A stretch of 64,000 nucleotides of DNA, taken from NCBI GenBank assembly GCA_903938815.1, contig CAJAES010000087.1:24323-88322 (forward strand), read 5' to 3'. Position numbers and translations under genes: made by a program. Position 1 is the stretch's first letter. Every line of letters begins with the position of its first letter. Positions 26,100 through 36,135 of the stretch are shown in pieces. The notes beneath the pieces were generated by a model. It worked only from the letters and a program-made list of their open reading frames with translations. It was not told where the DNA came from and did no database searches. The stretch comes from an uncultured beta proteobacterium. GTDB taxonomy: Bacteria > Pseudomonadota > Gammaproteobacteria > Burkholderiales > Burkholderiaceae_C.

Positions 26100-27845
26100 A
26101 TGAAAGCCTCCCGATTCTTCGTCAGCACCCTCAAGGAAGCGCCCGCCGACGCCGAGGTCGTCAGCCACCGTCTGATGATGCGGGCGGGCATGATCAAGCG
26201 CCTCTCGGCCGGCATCTACAACTACATGCCGATGGGTCTGCGCGTGATCCGCAAGGTCGAGGCCATCATCCGCGACGAGATGGCCCGTGCCGGCGCAGTC
26301 GAACTGCTGATGCCGGTGGTCCAGCCCGCCGAGCTCTGGCAGGAGACCGGCCGATTCGAGAAGATGGGCCCCGAACTGCTGCGCGTGAAGGACCGCCACG
26401 ACCGCGACTTCATCATCCAGCCGACCAGCGAAGAGGTCGTGACCGACATCGCGCGCCAGGAGCTGCGCAGCTACAAGCAGCTGCCGAAGAATTTCTATCA
26501 CATCCAGACCAAGTTCCGCGACGAGCGCCGCCCCCGTTTCGGCGTGATGCGCGGCCGCGAGTTCACGATGAAGGACGCCTACTCCTTCGACCGCGACAAG
26601 GACGGTGCCGCGAAGAGCTACGACGCCATGTTCGCGGCCTACCAGCGCATCTTCGATCGCTTCGGCCTGCAGTACCGCGCCGTGGCCGCCGACACCGGCG
26701 CCATCGGCGGCGACCTCTCGCACGAGTTCCAGGTCATCGCCGACACCGGCGAGGACGCGATCGTCTATTGCCCCACCAGCGACTACGCGGCCAACATCGA
26801 ACTCGCCGAGGCCGTGGCGCCGGCCGTGCCGCGCGCCGCCGGCGCCGCCGCGCTCGTGAAGACGCCCACGCCCGACAAGAGCACCTGCGAGGACGTCGCT
26901 GCGCTCCTGGGCGTGCCGCTGCAGCAGACCGTGAAGTCCCTGGTGCTGGCCACCGACGAGAGGAACGAGGCCGGCGACATCCTGCGCAGCACGGTCTGGC
27001 TGCTGCTCGTGCGCGGCGACCACAGCCTCAACGAGATCAAGGCCGGCAAGCTGCCGGCGCTCAAGGCCGGCTACCGCTTCGCGACCGTGGCCGAGATCGA
27101 GGACCATTTCGGCTGCAAGCCGGGGTACCTGGGCCCCATCGGCATGCTCAAGCCCGTGCAGGTGATCGCCGACCGCACCGTGGCCGCGATGAGCGACTTC
27201 ATCTGCGGCGCCAACGACGCCGGCTTCCACTACACCGGCGCCAACTGGGGCCGCGACCTGCCCGAGCCCGCGCTCGTCGCCGACATCCGCAACGTGCTGG
27301 CTGGCGAGCCCTCGCCCGACGGCCGCGGCGTGCTGGCCATCCAGCGCGGCATCGAGGTGGGCCACGTGTTCTATCTCGGCACCAAGTACAGCGCCGCGAT
27401 GAACGCCAGCTACCTCGACGAGAACGGCAAGCCGCAGCTGATGGAGATGGGCTGCTACGGCATCGGCGTCACGCGCATCCTTGGCGCCGCCATCGAGCAG
27501 AACCACGACGAGCGCGGCATCATCTGGCCGGCATCCATCGCGCCTTTCGCGGTCGTGATCTGCCCGATCGGCATGGACCGCAGCCCCGAGGTCCGCGTGG
27601 CCGCCGAGGCGCTGCACGACGAACTCGACGCCGCCGGCATCGACGTGCTGCTCGACGACCGCGGCGAGCGCCCGGGCGCGATGTTCGCCGACTGGGAACT
27701 GATCGGCGTGCCCTGGCGCGTCGTCATCTCCGACCGTGGCCTGAAGGCCGGCACCCTGGAAGTCCAGGGCCGGCGCGAGGCCGCCGCCACGGCGGTGCCC
27801 GTGGCCGAGGTGCTGGCCCGGGTGAAGGGGCATCTCGCCGCATGA
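26100..27845 (+). CDS. proS: Prolyl-tRNA synthetase (bacterial type, with editing domain)
   Basis: 581 residues from [19 protein letters not shown]; the upstream 20-codon extension is not conserved. Class II motifs: motif 1 region around residue 50, motif 2 [21 protein letters not shown] near 140-160 (in two stretches) and motif 3 [10 protein letters not shown] near 450. A YbaK-like INS editing domain lies between motifs 2 and 3 (about 230-390, including [10 protein letters not shown]). Its stop overlaps the next start (ATGA). Confidence 0.97.
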   Translation: MKASRFFVSTLKEAPADAEVVSHRLMMRAGMIKRLSAGIYNYMPMGLRVIRKVEAIIRDEMARAGAVELLMPVVQPAELWQETGRFEKMGPELLRVKDRHDRDFIIQPTSEEVVTDIARQELRSYKQLPKNFYHIQTKFRDERRPRFGVMRGREFTMKDAYSFDRDKDGAAKSYDAMFAAYQRIFDRFGLQYRAVAADTGAIGGDLSHEFQVIADTGEDAIVYCPTSDYAANIELAEAVAPAVPRAAGAAALVKTPTPDKSTCEDVAALLGVPLQQTVKSLVLATDERNEAGDILRSTVWLLLVRGDHSLNEIKAGKLPALKAGYRFATVAEIEDHFGCKPGYLGPIGMLKPVQVIADRTVAAMSDFICGANDAGFHYTGANWGRDLPEPALVADIRNVLAGEPSPDGRGVLAIQRGIEVGHVFYLGTKYSAAMNASYLDENGKPQLMEMGCYGIGVTRILGAAIEQNHDERGIIWPASIAPFAVVICPIGMDRSPEVRVAAEALHDELDAAGIDVLLDDRGERPGAMFADWELIGVPWRVVISDRGLKAGTLEVQGRREAAATAVPVAEVLARVKGHLAA

Positions 27846-28465
27846 TCGGCCGGCGCGCGCTGGTCGCGCTGCCGCTGCTGCCGTGGGCTGGCGGCGCGTT
27901 CCGGCCCGCGATTGCCGGCACGCAGGCCGAGGAGCCGCTGGCCGACTCCATCCGCTCCGCGCTGGCCGCGGCCATCGCCCAGGAAGCCCCGCCCAAGCCC
28001 GTCTTCGACCGCATCGAGGACCGACTGGCCTACCTGCGCTGGCTGGGCGCCATGAGCGAGCGCCTGAAGCGCCGCAAGGCCGAACACCACACGCGGGTCG
28101 AGTTCCTGCAATCGGTCTGGTACGAGAGCCGGCGCGCCGGCCTTGACGTCTCCCTGGTGCTGGGGCTCATCCAGGTGGAGAGCGGCTTTCGCAAATACGC
28201 GATCAGCGTCGCGGGTGCGCGCGGCTACATGCAGGTGATGCCCTTCTGGACGCGTCTCATCGGCGACGGCGAACCCGCCCGCCTGTTCCACCTGCAGACC
28301 AACCTGCGCTTCGGCTGCGTGATCCTGCGCCACTACCTCGACCGCGAGCGCGGCGACCTGTTCCTGGCGCTGGGCCGCTACAACGGCAGCCGGGGCAAGG
28401 CGGAGTATCCGAACCTCGTGTTCGGCGCGCGCAAAGCCTGGGATTGGAAGGACCCCGGCTCCTAG
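27842..28465 (+). CDS. Lytic transglycosylase (SLT domain)
   Basis: 207 residues from the ATG at 27842, overlapping the proS stop by 4 nt. A short Arg-containing N-terminus and hydrophobic stretch ([17 protein letters not shown]) looks like a signal peptide ending near AIAG. The SLT core spans about 85-200: catalytic Glu in [11 protein letters not shown], then [12 protein letters not shown] and [13 protein letters not shown]. It cleaves peptidoglycan glycan strands to 1,6-anhydro products, which fits the mpl and ampD recycling genes in this window. Confidence 0.9.
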   Translation: MIGRRALVALPLLPWAGGAFRPAIAGTQAEEPLADSIRSALAAAIAQEAPPKPVFDRIEDRLAYLRWLGAMSERLKRRKAEHHTRVEFLQSVWYESRRAGLDVSLVLGLIQVESGFRKYAISVAGARGYMQVMPFWTRLIGDGEPARLFHLQTNLRFGCVILRHYLDRERGDLFLALGRYNGSRGKAEYPNLVFGARKAWDWKDPGS

Positions 28466-28468
28466 AAT
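28463..28468 (+). promoter_or_regulatory. Putative -10 box directly before mpl
   Basis: TAGAAT ends 6 nt before the mpl ATG (28475) with no Shine-Dalgarno between, a leaderless-type spacing. It overlaps the transglycosylase stop codon. No good -35. Confidence 0.4.
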
Positions 28469-28474
28469 CCCCGG

Positions 28475-29827
28475 ATGCACCTTCACATCCTGGGTATCTG
28501 CGGCACCTTCATGGGTGGCCTCGCCGCACTCGCACGCGAGGCCGGCCACCGCGTGACGGGCTGCGACTCCAACGTCTACCCCCCGATGAGCGACCAGCTG
28601 CGCGGGCTCGGCATCGAACTCATCGAAGGCTGGTCGGCCGATCAGCTGGCGCTCAGGCCCGACGTCTTCGTGGTCGGCAACGTGGTTACGCGGGGCAACC
28701 CCCTGATGGAGGCCATCCTCGACGCCGGCCTGCCCTACACCAGCGGGCCGCAGTGGCTGGCCGAGCACGTGCTGCCCGGGCGCCATGTGCTGGCCGTGGC
28801 CGGCACGCACGGCAAGACCACCACCACCTCGATGCTCGCCTGGATGCTCGACCAGGCCGGGCTGCAGCCCGGCTTCCTGGTCGGTGGCGTGCCGCAGGAT
28901 TTCGGCGTCTCGGCGCGCCTGGGCGCTGGCAAGACCTTCGTCATCGAAGCGGACGAGTACGACACGGCCTTCTTCGACAAGCGCAGCAAGTTCGTGCACT
29001 ACCGGCCGCGCACGGCCGTGCTGAACAACCTCGAGTTCGACCACGCCGACATATTCCCCGACCTGGCCGCCATCGAGACGCAGTTCCACCATCTGGTGCG
29101 CACCGTCCCGGCGTCCGGCCTGCTGGTGGTGAATGCGCGCGAGGAATCGCTGGCCCGCGTGCTGACGCGCGGCTGCTGGAGCCAGGTGCAGCGTTTCGGG
29201 GGCCGCAAGGAGGAGCCCGGCATGCTGCGCGCGCGCGGCGAGCCGCATGATTTCGATGTGCTGCGCGGCAGCCTGAAGCTCGCCCACGTGAGCTGGTCGC
29301 TGCTCGGCGAGCACAACCAGCTCAACGCGCTGGCGGCCATTGCCGCTGCCGAGCACGTGGGCGTGGCGCCCGAAGCGGCGGCGGCAGCCCTGTCGCGTTT
29401 CAAGAACGTGCGGCGGCGGCTCGAGTTGCTGGGCACGGCCGGTGGCGTGTCCGTCTACGATGACTTCGCGCACCACCCCACGGCCATCCGCACCACGCTC
29501 GACGGGCTGCGCCGCAAGGTGGGGCCTGCCCGCATCCTGGCGGTGTTTGAGCCGCGCTCGAACACCATGAAGCGCGGCGACATGGCCGCCCTGCTGCCCT
29601 GGGCGCTGGAGGAGGCCGATCAGGCGTTCTGCTTCGCCGCCAACCTCGGGTGGGACCCGCAGTCGGCGCTGTCACCCATGGGCGACCGCGTCCAGGTGCA
29701 ATCGGACCTGCCGGCGCTGGTGCGCGCGGTGGCACGGGTCGCCCGCCCGGGCGACCATGTGCTGTGCATGAGCAACGGCGGCTTCGGCGGCGTGCACGGC
29801 CAGTTGCTGGCCGCACTCGCCGGCTGA
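28475..29827 (+). CDS. mpl: UDP-N-acetylmuramate:L-alanyl-gamma-D-glutamyl-meso-diaminopimelate ligase
   Basis: 450 residues. Mur ligase layout: N-terminal GICGTFMGGLAALAREAGH, ATP-binding GTHGKTTTTSMLAW near residue 110, central LNNLEFDHADIF and EADEYDTAFFDKR, and C-terminal DDFAHHPTAIRTTL and FEPRSNTMKRG. Mpl attaches recycled tripeptide to UDP-MurNAc in cell-wall recycling, distinct from MurC. The HPTAI and NTMKRG motifs favour Mpl. Confidence 0.95.
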   Translation: MHLHILGICGTFMGGLAALAREAGHRVTGCDSNVYPPMSDQLRGLGIELIEGWSADQLALRPDVFVVGNVVTRGNPLMEAILDAGLPYTSGPQWLAEHVLPGRHVLAVAGTHGKTTTTSMLAWMLDQAGLQPGFLVGGVPQDFGVSARLGAGKTFVIEADEYDTAFFDKRSKFVHYRPRTAVLNNLEFDHADIFPDLAAIETQFHHLVRTVPASGLLVVNAREESLARVLTRGCWSQVQRFGGRKEEPGMLRARGEPHDFDVLRGSLKLAHVSWSLLGEHNQLNALAAIAAAEHVGVAPEAAAAALSRFKNVRRRLELLGTAGGVSVYDDFAHHPTAIRTTLDGLRRKVGPARILAVFEPRSNTMKRGDMAALLPWALEEADQAFCFAANLGWDPQSALSPMGDRVQVQSDLPALVRAVARVARPGDHVLCMSNGGFGGVHGQLLAALAG

Positions 29828-29830
29828 CCC

Positions 29831-29905
29831 AGCCAGAGATCCCGCTAGAGATCCCGCCAGATCAGGCCGGATCAGGCCGGATCAGGCCAGACCTGGCCGG
29901 ACCCA
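29831..29905. repeat. Degenerate short tandem repeats in the mpl/metalloprotease gap
   Basis: The convergent gap contains AGAGATCCCGC twice, then ATCAGGCCGG twice and ATCAGGCCAG once (29861-29890), then related CCTGGCCGG and CCCAGCCG copies. No T-tract terminator is obvious. Confidence 0.75.
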
Positions 29906-29916
29906 GCCGTCCCCGG

Positions 29917-32694
29917 CTAGACCGCGCGCTGCATCGTCGCGCGCAGGGCCTCGGTCAGCGTGCCGAGGCTGTCCTGCAGGTGCGCGCGGGTCTCGACCGA
30001 CAGGCCGGGCTTGGCTGCCGCCTTCTGCAGCGACCCCTTCAGCTCGTCGGCGCGCAGCCGGGCCAGGCTCAGCGCGTCGGCCGGCAGCCCCGGTGCGCCA
30101 CGCGTCAGCAGGCTCTGCAGTCGGCGCAGATGCTCGCGCTGCAGGTTGCGGCGCAGCGGGTCGATCTCGCTGCCGGTCTTGAGCTCGCTCCAGACGGCGC
30201 CCTGGATCGTGCCGTACATCTCGTTGAGAGAGATCGCGGTCTTGCGCTGTGCCTCCGGCAGGAAGTAGGGCAGCTCGAGCAGTCGCTGCGCCGTGCCTGC
30301 CGCCATCAGGCGGTCGAGCGCCTGGGTCTGCAGGCTCAGCACCGCGGCGGGCACCGAGACCGGCCGCGGACGGTTCCACTCGTTGTAGTCCGTGCCCAGG
30401 CTGGACAGGAACTCCGGCTTGAACTGGAAGCTGTCGATGCTGAAGAGCCCGGTCGTCAGGAACTTCAGCGCCTCGCGCTGGCGTGCCGGCTCCACCGGGC
30501 GGTAGGTCGGGCGGGCACTGCCCGGCAGATCGCGCTCGGTGTACATGCCGCCCACGTACTTGGTCGCCAGCTCAGGCAAGGGGCCGAGCTGCCGGAAGCC
30601 CGACAGCAGGCTGCGACGCAGGCGCAGGGGGTCATCGCCCGTCTTGGCGCCGCGCGTCTGCAGACGCTCCCACAGCTCACGCGACAGGGCCAGCCGCCTG
30701 CCGGCCCAGGCGAGCGGGTCGTCGCTCAGGTCGAAGCGGTTGTCGCGCGGATCGATGCCCGTCATGCCGCCGAAGCCGCCGGCGTCGGCGTCGTCCGCGA
30801 AGGCCAGCAGCGGCTCGGTGCTGCGGGAGGCGATCTTGGCGAGTTCCGCGGCTTCCGTCGCGGCCTCCAGCGGGCGGTAGGCGTACTCGATGGCCCAGTA
30901 GTCGTAGGGGCCGAGCGTGGTGACGTTGAGGTTCGCCTTCGGCTCGCCGGCCAGCGGGATGTTGTAGGCGTTGTAGTCCATCACCGAGCCGGTGATGGCG
31001 TTGTTGTCGGTGAAGGCCTTGTCCTTGAGCTGCTCGCGGGTGATGACCGTGGAAGAGCGGAAGTTGTGCTTGAGGCCGAGCGTGTGGCCCACCTCATGCA
31101 TGATCGTGTCCTTGATCTGCGCCTGAACGAAAGCTTCGGCCTCGGGGCTGTCGGGGTCGAGCTCGCCGCGCGCCTCCAGCAGGTCCATCGCGAAGTTCAT
31201 CTCCTGTGCGCCTTCGACGGCGTAGCTGCAGAAGGCGTCCGTGCCGCCCTGCTGCCAGAGCTGGCGCAGGTCCTGGCGCTGCGCGAAGCTGGAGAAGCCC
31301 ACGTCTTCGGAGATGAAGCGGCGCGAGCCGCGGCCGAAGACGTCGCTCATCGCGATGTCGGCGTCGAGGATCTCGCCGCTGCGCGGGTCGGTCACGCTCG
31401 GGCCGCGCGCGAAGCCGACGTCGGCGCCCGTGAACCAGCGGATCGACGCGTGCTCGGCATCCAGCGTGTCGAAATCGGCGTCGTCCGGCTGCTGCTTCGC
31501 CACCACGGCGTTCTTGAAGCCGATCTTCTCGAACGCCTTGTTCCACTCGACGATGCCGGCTTCGACAGCTGGCCTGTAACGCGCCGGGATGTTGCGGTCC
31601 ATCCAGAAGGTGATGGGCTTCACCGGCTCCGACAGCGCGGCGGCGGGATCCTTCTTCTCGAGGCGCCAGCGCGTGATGTTGTGCACCCGCGGATTGGCCT
31701 TCAGGTCATTGCCGAGCTCGACATAGGCTTCCGTGAAGTGGCCGATGCGCGGGTCCGCCGCGCGGGTGGCCATCGGCTTGTCGGGCAGCGCGGCGAAGTT
31801 GACCACCACGCCCACGAAGAAGCTGCGCGCGTCGGGCACGGCTTGCGGCGGCAGCGGCATCTGCGGCGCGCCCGGGGGCGGCGGCATCATCGGCGGCGCG
31901 GGGAGGCGTGCCGTGGCGAAGTGCAGCTGCGTGTTCAGCATCGTGCTGAGCTCGGTGGCGCGAGCGGTGTCGATGTAGGAATTGCCGCGGTCCAGGCCAT
32001 AGGGCAACCGGAAGGCGAACTCGAGCGCCGTGCTCAGGCCGGGCAGGTCGGTCAGCAGGAAGCTGGCATCGACGAGGATGGACTTGCGCTCGGGGTGCGC
32101 GGCGCTGGCCACCGGCGTGGAAGCCATCAGGCTGTCGGAGAAGGACTGCTGCACCGTGCGCGCCATGGCGGCGTCGCCAGCCGCGCGGAAGGCAGTGTTC
32201 TTGGCCAGAACCTGCAGCGTGCGCCCGACGATCCGGAACTCGACGGTCATGTCGCGCGACATCTGGCTGGCATACAGGCCGCGCTCTCCGATGGAATTGG
32301 CCACGCTCAGGCTCAGCAGCATCGGCTTGCCCAGGCGCTCCGGCGGGATCTCCAGCCAGACCTTCTCGTCCTTGCGCCACACCGGGATGAAGCCGTCGTC
32401 GGACTTGGCCTCCTTGATGACTTCAGCGAAGGGACGCGGCGCGGCCGGGTCCGGGCGGGCTGCCGCGGGGGGCGCGCCCGCCGTCGGCGTGCCGGCTGCC
32501 GGCGCACCCGCCACAGGCTTCGCGGCGGTCGGCGCCGCTGCGGCGGACGTTGCGGGCGCGGCAGGGGCCGGGGCGGCTGCCGCCAGCTTGGCGGCGGGCG
32601 TGGCGCCATCGGGCGCCACGGTGGCGCAGCCGGTCAGGATCAGGACGGCGGCGGCCACGGGCAGCAGGCGCAGGGGACGGGATGATGAAGGCAT
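29917..32694 (-). CDS. Large zinc-dependent metalloprotease lipoprotein (DUF5117/DUF4953 type)
   Basis: 925 residues. A lipoprotein signal with lipobox LTGC (Cys near residue 23) is followed by an Ala/Pro/Gly/Thr-rich linker to about residue 88. The catalytic zinc site HEVGHTLGLKH starts at residue 533 (HExxHxxxxxH; metzincin-like). Upstream ITFWMDRNIPARYRPAVEAG and downstream SVMDY, the possible Met-turn, match the DUF5117-DUF4953 family, whose members are exported peptidases of unknown substrate. Probably anchored in the outer membrane. Divergent from yqiA. Confidence 0.9.
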   Translation of the reverse strand: MPSSSRPLRLLPVAAAVLILTGCATVAPDGATPAAKLAAAAPAPAAPATSAAAAPTAAKPVAGAPAAGTPTAGAPPAAARPDPAAPRPFAEVIKEAKSDDGFIPVWRKDEKVWLEIPPERLGKPMLLSLSVANSIGERGLYASQMSRDMTVEFRIVGRTLQVLAKNTAFRAAGDAAMARTVQQSFSDSLMASTPVASAAHPERKSILVDASFLLTDLPGLSTALEFAFRLPYGLDRGNSYIDTARATELSTMLNTQLHFATARLPAPPMMPPPPGAPQMPLPPQAVPDARSFFVGVVVNFAALPDKPMATRAADPRIGHFTEAYVELGNDLKANPRVHNITRWRLEKKDPAAALSEPVKPITFWMDRNIPARYRPAVEAGIVEWNKAFEKIGFKNAVVAKQQPDDADFDTLDAEHASIRWFTGADVGFARGPSVTDPRSGEILDADIAMSDVFGRGSRRFISEDVGFSSFAQRQDLRQLWQQGGTDAFCSYAVEGAQEMNFAMDLLEARGELDPDSPEAEAFVQAQIKDTIMHEVGHTLGLKHNFRSSTVITREQLKDKAFTDNNAITGSVMDYNAYNIPLAGEPKANLNVTTLGPYDYWAIEYAYRPLEAATEAAELAKIASRSTEPLLAFADDADAGGFGGMTGIDPRDNRFDLSDDPLAWAGRRLALSRELWERLQTRGAKTGDDPLRLRRSLLSGFRQLGPLPELATKYVGGMYTERDLPGSARPTYRPVEPARQREALKFLTTGLFSIDSFQFKPEFLSSLGTDYNEWNRPRPVSVPAAVLSLQTQALDRLMAAGTAQRLLELPYFLPEAQRKTAISLNEMYGTIQGAVWSELKTGSEIDPLRRNLQREHLRRLQSLLTRGAPGLPADALSLARLRADELKGSLQKAAAKPGLSVETRAHLQDSLGTLTEALRATMQRAV

Positions 32695-32766
32695 GGTGGC
32701 TCGCGGACGGCGGCAGACGAAAAGCTGGATTCTGCGCCGAGCCGGCCAAGGCGGCAGCGGGCGCGC

Positions 32767-32772
32767 TTATAG
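32767..32772 (+). promoter_or_regulatory. Putative -10 box directly before yqiA
   Basis: TATAGA ends 9 nt before the yqiA ATG (32782), again without a Shine-Dalgarno. Confidence 0.35.
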
Positions 32773-32781
32773 ACTAGTGCA

Positions 32782-33387
32782 ATGACGAGGAATGCTGCCG
32801 CCGCACCCAGCCACCTGCTGTACCTGCATGGCTTCCGGTCGTCGCCGCGCTCCTTCAAGGCCGAGCGCCTGCGCCAGTGGCTCGCGGCGAACCGCCCCGA
32901 ACTGCACTGGTGGTGCCCGCAGCTGCCCCCGTCGCCCGCGGCCGCCCTGGCCATGATCGAGCACGGGCTGGCCGCCTGGCCCGCCGGACGATTCGCCGTC
33001 TGTGGGAGTTCGCTGGGCGGCTTCTACGCCACCGTCGTGGCCGAGCGCCACGGCTGCCGGGCGGTCGTGATGAACCCCGCGGTGGAGCCGGCGCGCGACC
33101 TCGCGGCGCACATCGGCGAGCAGACCGGCTGGCACGACCCGGCCGAGCACTTCTTCTTCCGCCCCGAATTCGTCGACGAACTGCGCGCGCTGGCCGTGCC
33201 GGCCGTCACGCGGGCCGAGCGCTACCTGGCCATCGTCGCGACAGGCGACGAACTGCTGGACTGGCGCGAGATGAGCGCCCGCTATCCCGGCGCCACATTG
33301 CGCCTGATCGAAGGCAGCGATCACGCGCTCTCCGACTTCGACGACCACATCCCCCACCTCCTGAAGTTCCTGAACCTATGCGACTGA
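32782..33387 (+). CDS. yqiA: YqiA-like alpha/beta-hydrolase esterase
   Basis: 201 residues, close to YqiA family size. Features: N-terminal [16 protein letters not shown] (oxyanion region), nucleophile elbow [10 protein letters not shown] near residue 75, and C-terminal Asp/His region ATGDELLDW and [12 protein letters not shown]. YqiA proteins hydrolyse short-chain acyl esters in vitro; the natural substrate is unknown. The 3' end overlaps the following SDR gene by 10 bp. Confidence 0.87.
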   Translation: MTRNAAAAPSHLLYLHGFRSSPRSFKAERLRQWLAANRPELHWWCPQLPPSPAAALAMIEHGLAAWPAGRFAVCGSSLGGFYATVVAERHGCRAVVMNPAVEPARDLAAHIGEQTGWHDPAEHFFFRPEFVDELRALAVPAVTRAERYLAIVATGDELLDWREMSARYPGATLRLIEGSDHALSDFDDHIPHLLKFLNLCD

Positions 33388-34088
33388 AAGACCGTATCTG
33401 CATCGTCACCGGCGCGGCACAGGGCATCGGCGCCGCCACCGTGGCCCGGTTTGCCGAAGAAGGCGCCATCGTCATCGGGTGCGACCGCCGCGCCGACCCC
33501 ATTCCCGGCGCCGCCGAGACCTTCGCCGTGGACGTGACCGACCGGGTCCAGGTCGATGCCATGGTGGCGGCGGTGCTGGCGCGCCATGGCCGCATCGACG
33601 TGCTGGTGAACAACGCCGGCATCACCAAGGACGCACGCCTCGTCAGGATGACGATCGAGCAGTTCGACGCCGTCATCGACGTCAACTTGCGCGGTGTCTT
33701 CCATTGCTCGCAGGCCGTTGCCGGCGCGATGGTGGCCCAGGGCTCGGGCGTCATCCTCAATGCCAGCAGCGTGGTCGGCATCTACGGCAACTTCGGCCAG
33801 ACCAACTATGCGGCGAGCAAGTTCGGCGTCATCGGCTTCACCAAGACCTGGAGCCGCGAACTCGGCCCCAAGGGCATCCGTGTCAATGCCGTGGCGCCCG
33901 GCTTCGTCGAGACGCCGATCCTGCAGACCATCCCCGACAAGGTGCTGGATCAGATGCGCGAACAGGTACCGTTGCAGCGCCTGGGCAAGCCGTCCGAGAT
34001 CGCCAGCGTCTACGCGTTCCTGGCGAGCGACGACGCAAGCTATGTCAACGGGGCGGTGATCGAGGTCTCGGGCGGCATGACCGTGTAG
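33378..34088 (+). CDS. Short-chain dehydrogenase/reductase, 3-oxoacyl-ACP reductase (FabG-like)
   Basis: 236 residues from the ATG at 33378. Rossmann motif [15 protein letters not shown] near residue 10, NNAG near 78, catalytic Ser in NASSVVG near 130, and YAASK (Tyr/Lys) near 144-148, with a normal SDR C-terminus [19 protein letters not shown]. Best match is FabG-type reductase with NAD(P)H. It is not in a fatty-acid gene cluster, so it may be a paralogue rather than the main fabG. Confidence 0.85.
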   Translation: MRLKDRICIVTGAAQGIGAATVARFAEEGAIVIGCDRRADPIPGAAETFAVDVTDRVQVDAMVAAVLARHGRIDVLVNNAGITKDARLVRMTIEQFDAVIDVNLRGVFHCSQAVAGAMVAQGSGVILNASSVVGIYGNFGQTNYAASKFGVIGFTKTWSRELGPKGIRVNAVAPGFVETPILQTIPDKVLDQMREQVPLQRLGKPSEIASVYAFLASDDASYVNGAVIEVSGGMTV

Positions 34089-34101
34089 GACAATCAGCCG
34101 T

Positions 34102-36135
34102 GTGACCTACGCCCTATTCGATGAAGCCGGCAAGTTCCTTGCCGGACGTGTGATGTCCGAAGCCGAGAGCTCGCTCCAGGTCGAGCTCGACTCCGGCAAG
34201 CGCGTCAAGGTGAAGGCCGCCAACGTGCTGCTGCGCTTCGAGAAACCCGCTCCGGCCGAGTTGCTGGCCGAAGCGGCCCGCATCGCCCCCGAGATCGACC
34301 TCGACCTGGCCTGGGAGTTCGCGGCCGAGGAGGACTTCGGTTTCGCCGATCTCGCCCGCGACTACTTCGACGCCAAGGCATCGGTCCCGCACCAGGTGGC
34401 CGCCCTGCTGCGGCTGCACGAGGCGCCCCACTACTTCCGGCGTGCCGGCAAGGGCATGTTCCGCAAGGCGCCCGAGGACATCGTCAAGGCCGCGCTGCTG
34501 GGCATCGAGCGCAAGAAGCAGGTCGCTGCCCAGATCGATGCCTGGGCTGCCGAGCTGACGGCGGGCCAGTGCCCGGAGCCGGTGCGCGAGCAGCTGTTTC
34601 GCATCCTGTTCAAGCCGGACAAGAACGGCGCCGAGTACAAGGCCGTGGTGCAGGCCGCGCGCGCTGCGCAGATGCAGCCGCTGGATCTGCTGCAGCGTGC
34701 CGGCGCCATCACGAGCCCGTACCAGTTCCACTGGCGCCGATTCCTGTTCGACCAGTTTCCCAAGGGCACGGGCTTCCCGCCGCTGCAGGCGCCGGCCATC
34801 AAGGACGAGTTGCCGCTGGCGCCGGTGCAGGCCTTCTCCATCGACGACTCGGCCACCACCGAGATCGACGACGCCCTCTCGGTCACCGGCCTCGGCCAGG
34901 GCACGGTCATCTTCGGCATCCACATCGCGGCCCCGGCGCTCGCCATCCAGCCGGATTCGCCGGTGGACAAGGTGGCGCGAGAGCGCATGTCCACCGTCTA
35001 CATGCCGGGGTGGAAGCTCACGATGCTGCCCGACGAGGTGGTGCAGGCCTACACGCTGACCGAAGGCCGCGACTGCCCGGCCGTGAGCGTCTACATGAGC
35101 TTCGACGAAGCCACGCTCGAACTGCTGAACACCGAGACCCGGATCGAGCGGGTGCCCATCGCCGCGAACCTGCGCCACGACCAGCTCGACGAGGTCGTCA
35201 CCGAGGCGGCGCTCACCGGCGAGGCCCTGGCCGAGTACCCGTTCGCGGCCGAACTCGCCTTCGCCTTCCGGCTGGCGCGCCACCGCAAGGTCGCGCGCGA
35301 GGTCGTGCGCGGCAAGCCCGAGAACTTCAACCGGCCCGACTACAACTTCCGCCTGGACGGCGACGGCAACGAGCCCCGCGGCGACGAGCCCGTGCGCATC
35401 GGCACGCGCCGCCGCGGCGCGCCGCTGGACCTCATCGTCTCCGAGGCCATGATCCTGGCCAACAGCCATTGGGGCGGCTGGCTCGACCAGTGCGGCGTTC
35501 CCGGCATCTACCGCAGCCAGGCCAGCCTGCTGCCCGGCGTGAAGGTGCGCATGGGAACCAAGGCCGCGCCGCATGCCGGCATGGGCGTGCCGCAGTACAC
35601 CTGGGCCACCTCGCCGCTGCGCCGGTATGTGGATCTGGTTAACCAGTGGCAGATCATCGCGTGCGCCCGCCACGGGCGCACCGCGGCGCTGGCCGCGCCC
35701 TTCAAGCCGAAGGACGCGATGCTGTTCTCGGTGATCTCGTCATTCGACGCAGCCTACTCGGCCTACAACGATTTCCAGAACGGCATCGAGCGTTACTGGA
35801 CGCTGCAGTACCTGGCGCAGAACGAGGTGGCCGAGCTGGACTGCGCCGTCATGAAGGACGGCATGGTGCGCGCCGAGACACTGCCGCTGGTGCTGCGCGC
35901 CGCCGGCACCGACAACCTTCCGCGCGGCACCCGCGTGCGGGTGCGTATCGTCAGCACCGACCTGCTCACGCTGGACGTGCACGGCGCCCTCGTCACCCGC
36001 CTCGACGATGCCGGGGCCGATGCCGCACCCGAGCCTGAAGCCGAGGGTGACGACGAAGCCGCCGGCCCGCTGACCCTGGCCATCGCGCTCGACGACCCTG
36101 CCCCGTCGTCCGACAAGGACGCGGTCGCCCCGTGA
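34102..36135 (+). CDS. rnb: RNase II family 3'-5' exoribonuclease
   Basis: 677 residues from a GTG at 34102. The RNB catalytic domain starts near 245 with FSIDDSATTEIDDALSV (metal-binding Asp cluster) and continues with HIAAPALAIQ, GTRRRGAPLDLIVSEAMILAN (split) and the TSPLRRYVDLVNQWQI core. A shortened cold-shock/S1 region and a C-terminal acidic Ala/Glu/Asp-rich tail flank it. It degrades single-stranded RNA. Proteobacterial annotations call this type ribonuclease II or RNB-domain protein; it is shorter than RNase R. Confidence 0.88.
   Translation: MTYALFDEAGKFLAGRVMSEAESSLQVELDSGKRVKVKAANVLLRFEKPAPAELLAEAARIAPEIDLDLAWEFAAEEDFGFADLARDYFDAKASVPHQVAALLRLHEAPHYFRRAGKGMFRKAPEDIVKAALLGIERKKQVAAQIDAWAAELTAGQCPEPVREQLFRILFKPDKNGAEYKAVVQAARAAQMQPLDLLQRAGAITSPYQFHWRRFLFDQFPKGTGFPPLQAPAIKDELPLAPVQAFSIDDSATTEIDDALSVTGLGQGTVIFGIHIAAPALAIQPDSPVDKVARERMSTVYMPGWKLTMLPDEVVQAYTLTEGRDCPAVSVYMSFDEATLELLNTETRIERVPIAANLRHDQLDEVVTEAALTGEALAEYPFAAELAFAFRLARHRKVAREVVRGKPENFNRPDYNFRLDGDGNEPRGDEPVRIGTRRRGAPLDLIVSEAMILANSHWGGWLDQCGVPGIYRSQASLLPGVKVRMGTKAAPHAGMGVPQYTWATSPLRRYVDLVNQWQIIACARHGRTAALAAPFKPKDAMLFSVISSFDAAYSAYNDFQNGIERYWTLQYLAQNEVAELDCAVMKDGMVRAETLPLVLRAAGTDNLPRGTRVRVRIVSTDLLTLDVHGALVTRLDDAGADAAPEPEAEGDDEAAGPLTLAIALDDPAPSSDKDAVAP

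Noticed and set aside
26051..27840. Open frame running in +2 through proS into the lytic transglycosylase
   Set aside because: Only the part from the ATG at 27842 is coding; the rest overlaps proS out of frame.
29650..32685. 1011-codon plus-strand open frame opposite the metalloprotease
   Set aside because: Compositionally typical antisense frame; the minus-strand protein has a lipobox and zinc motif.
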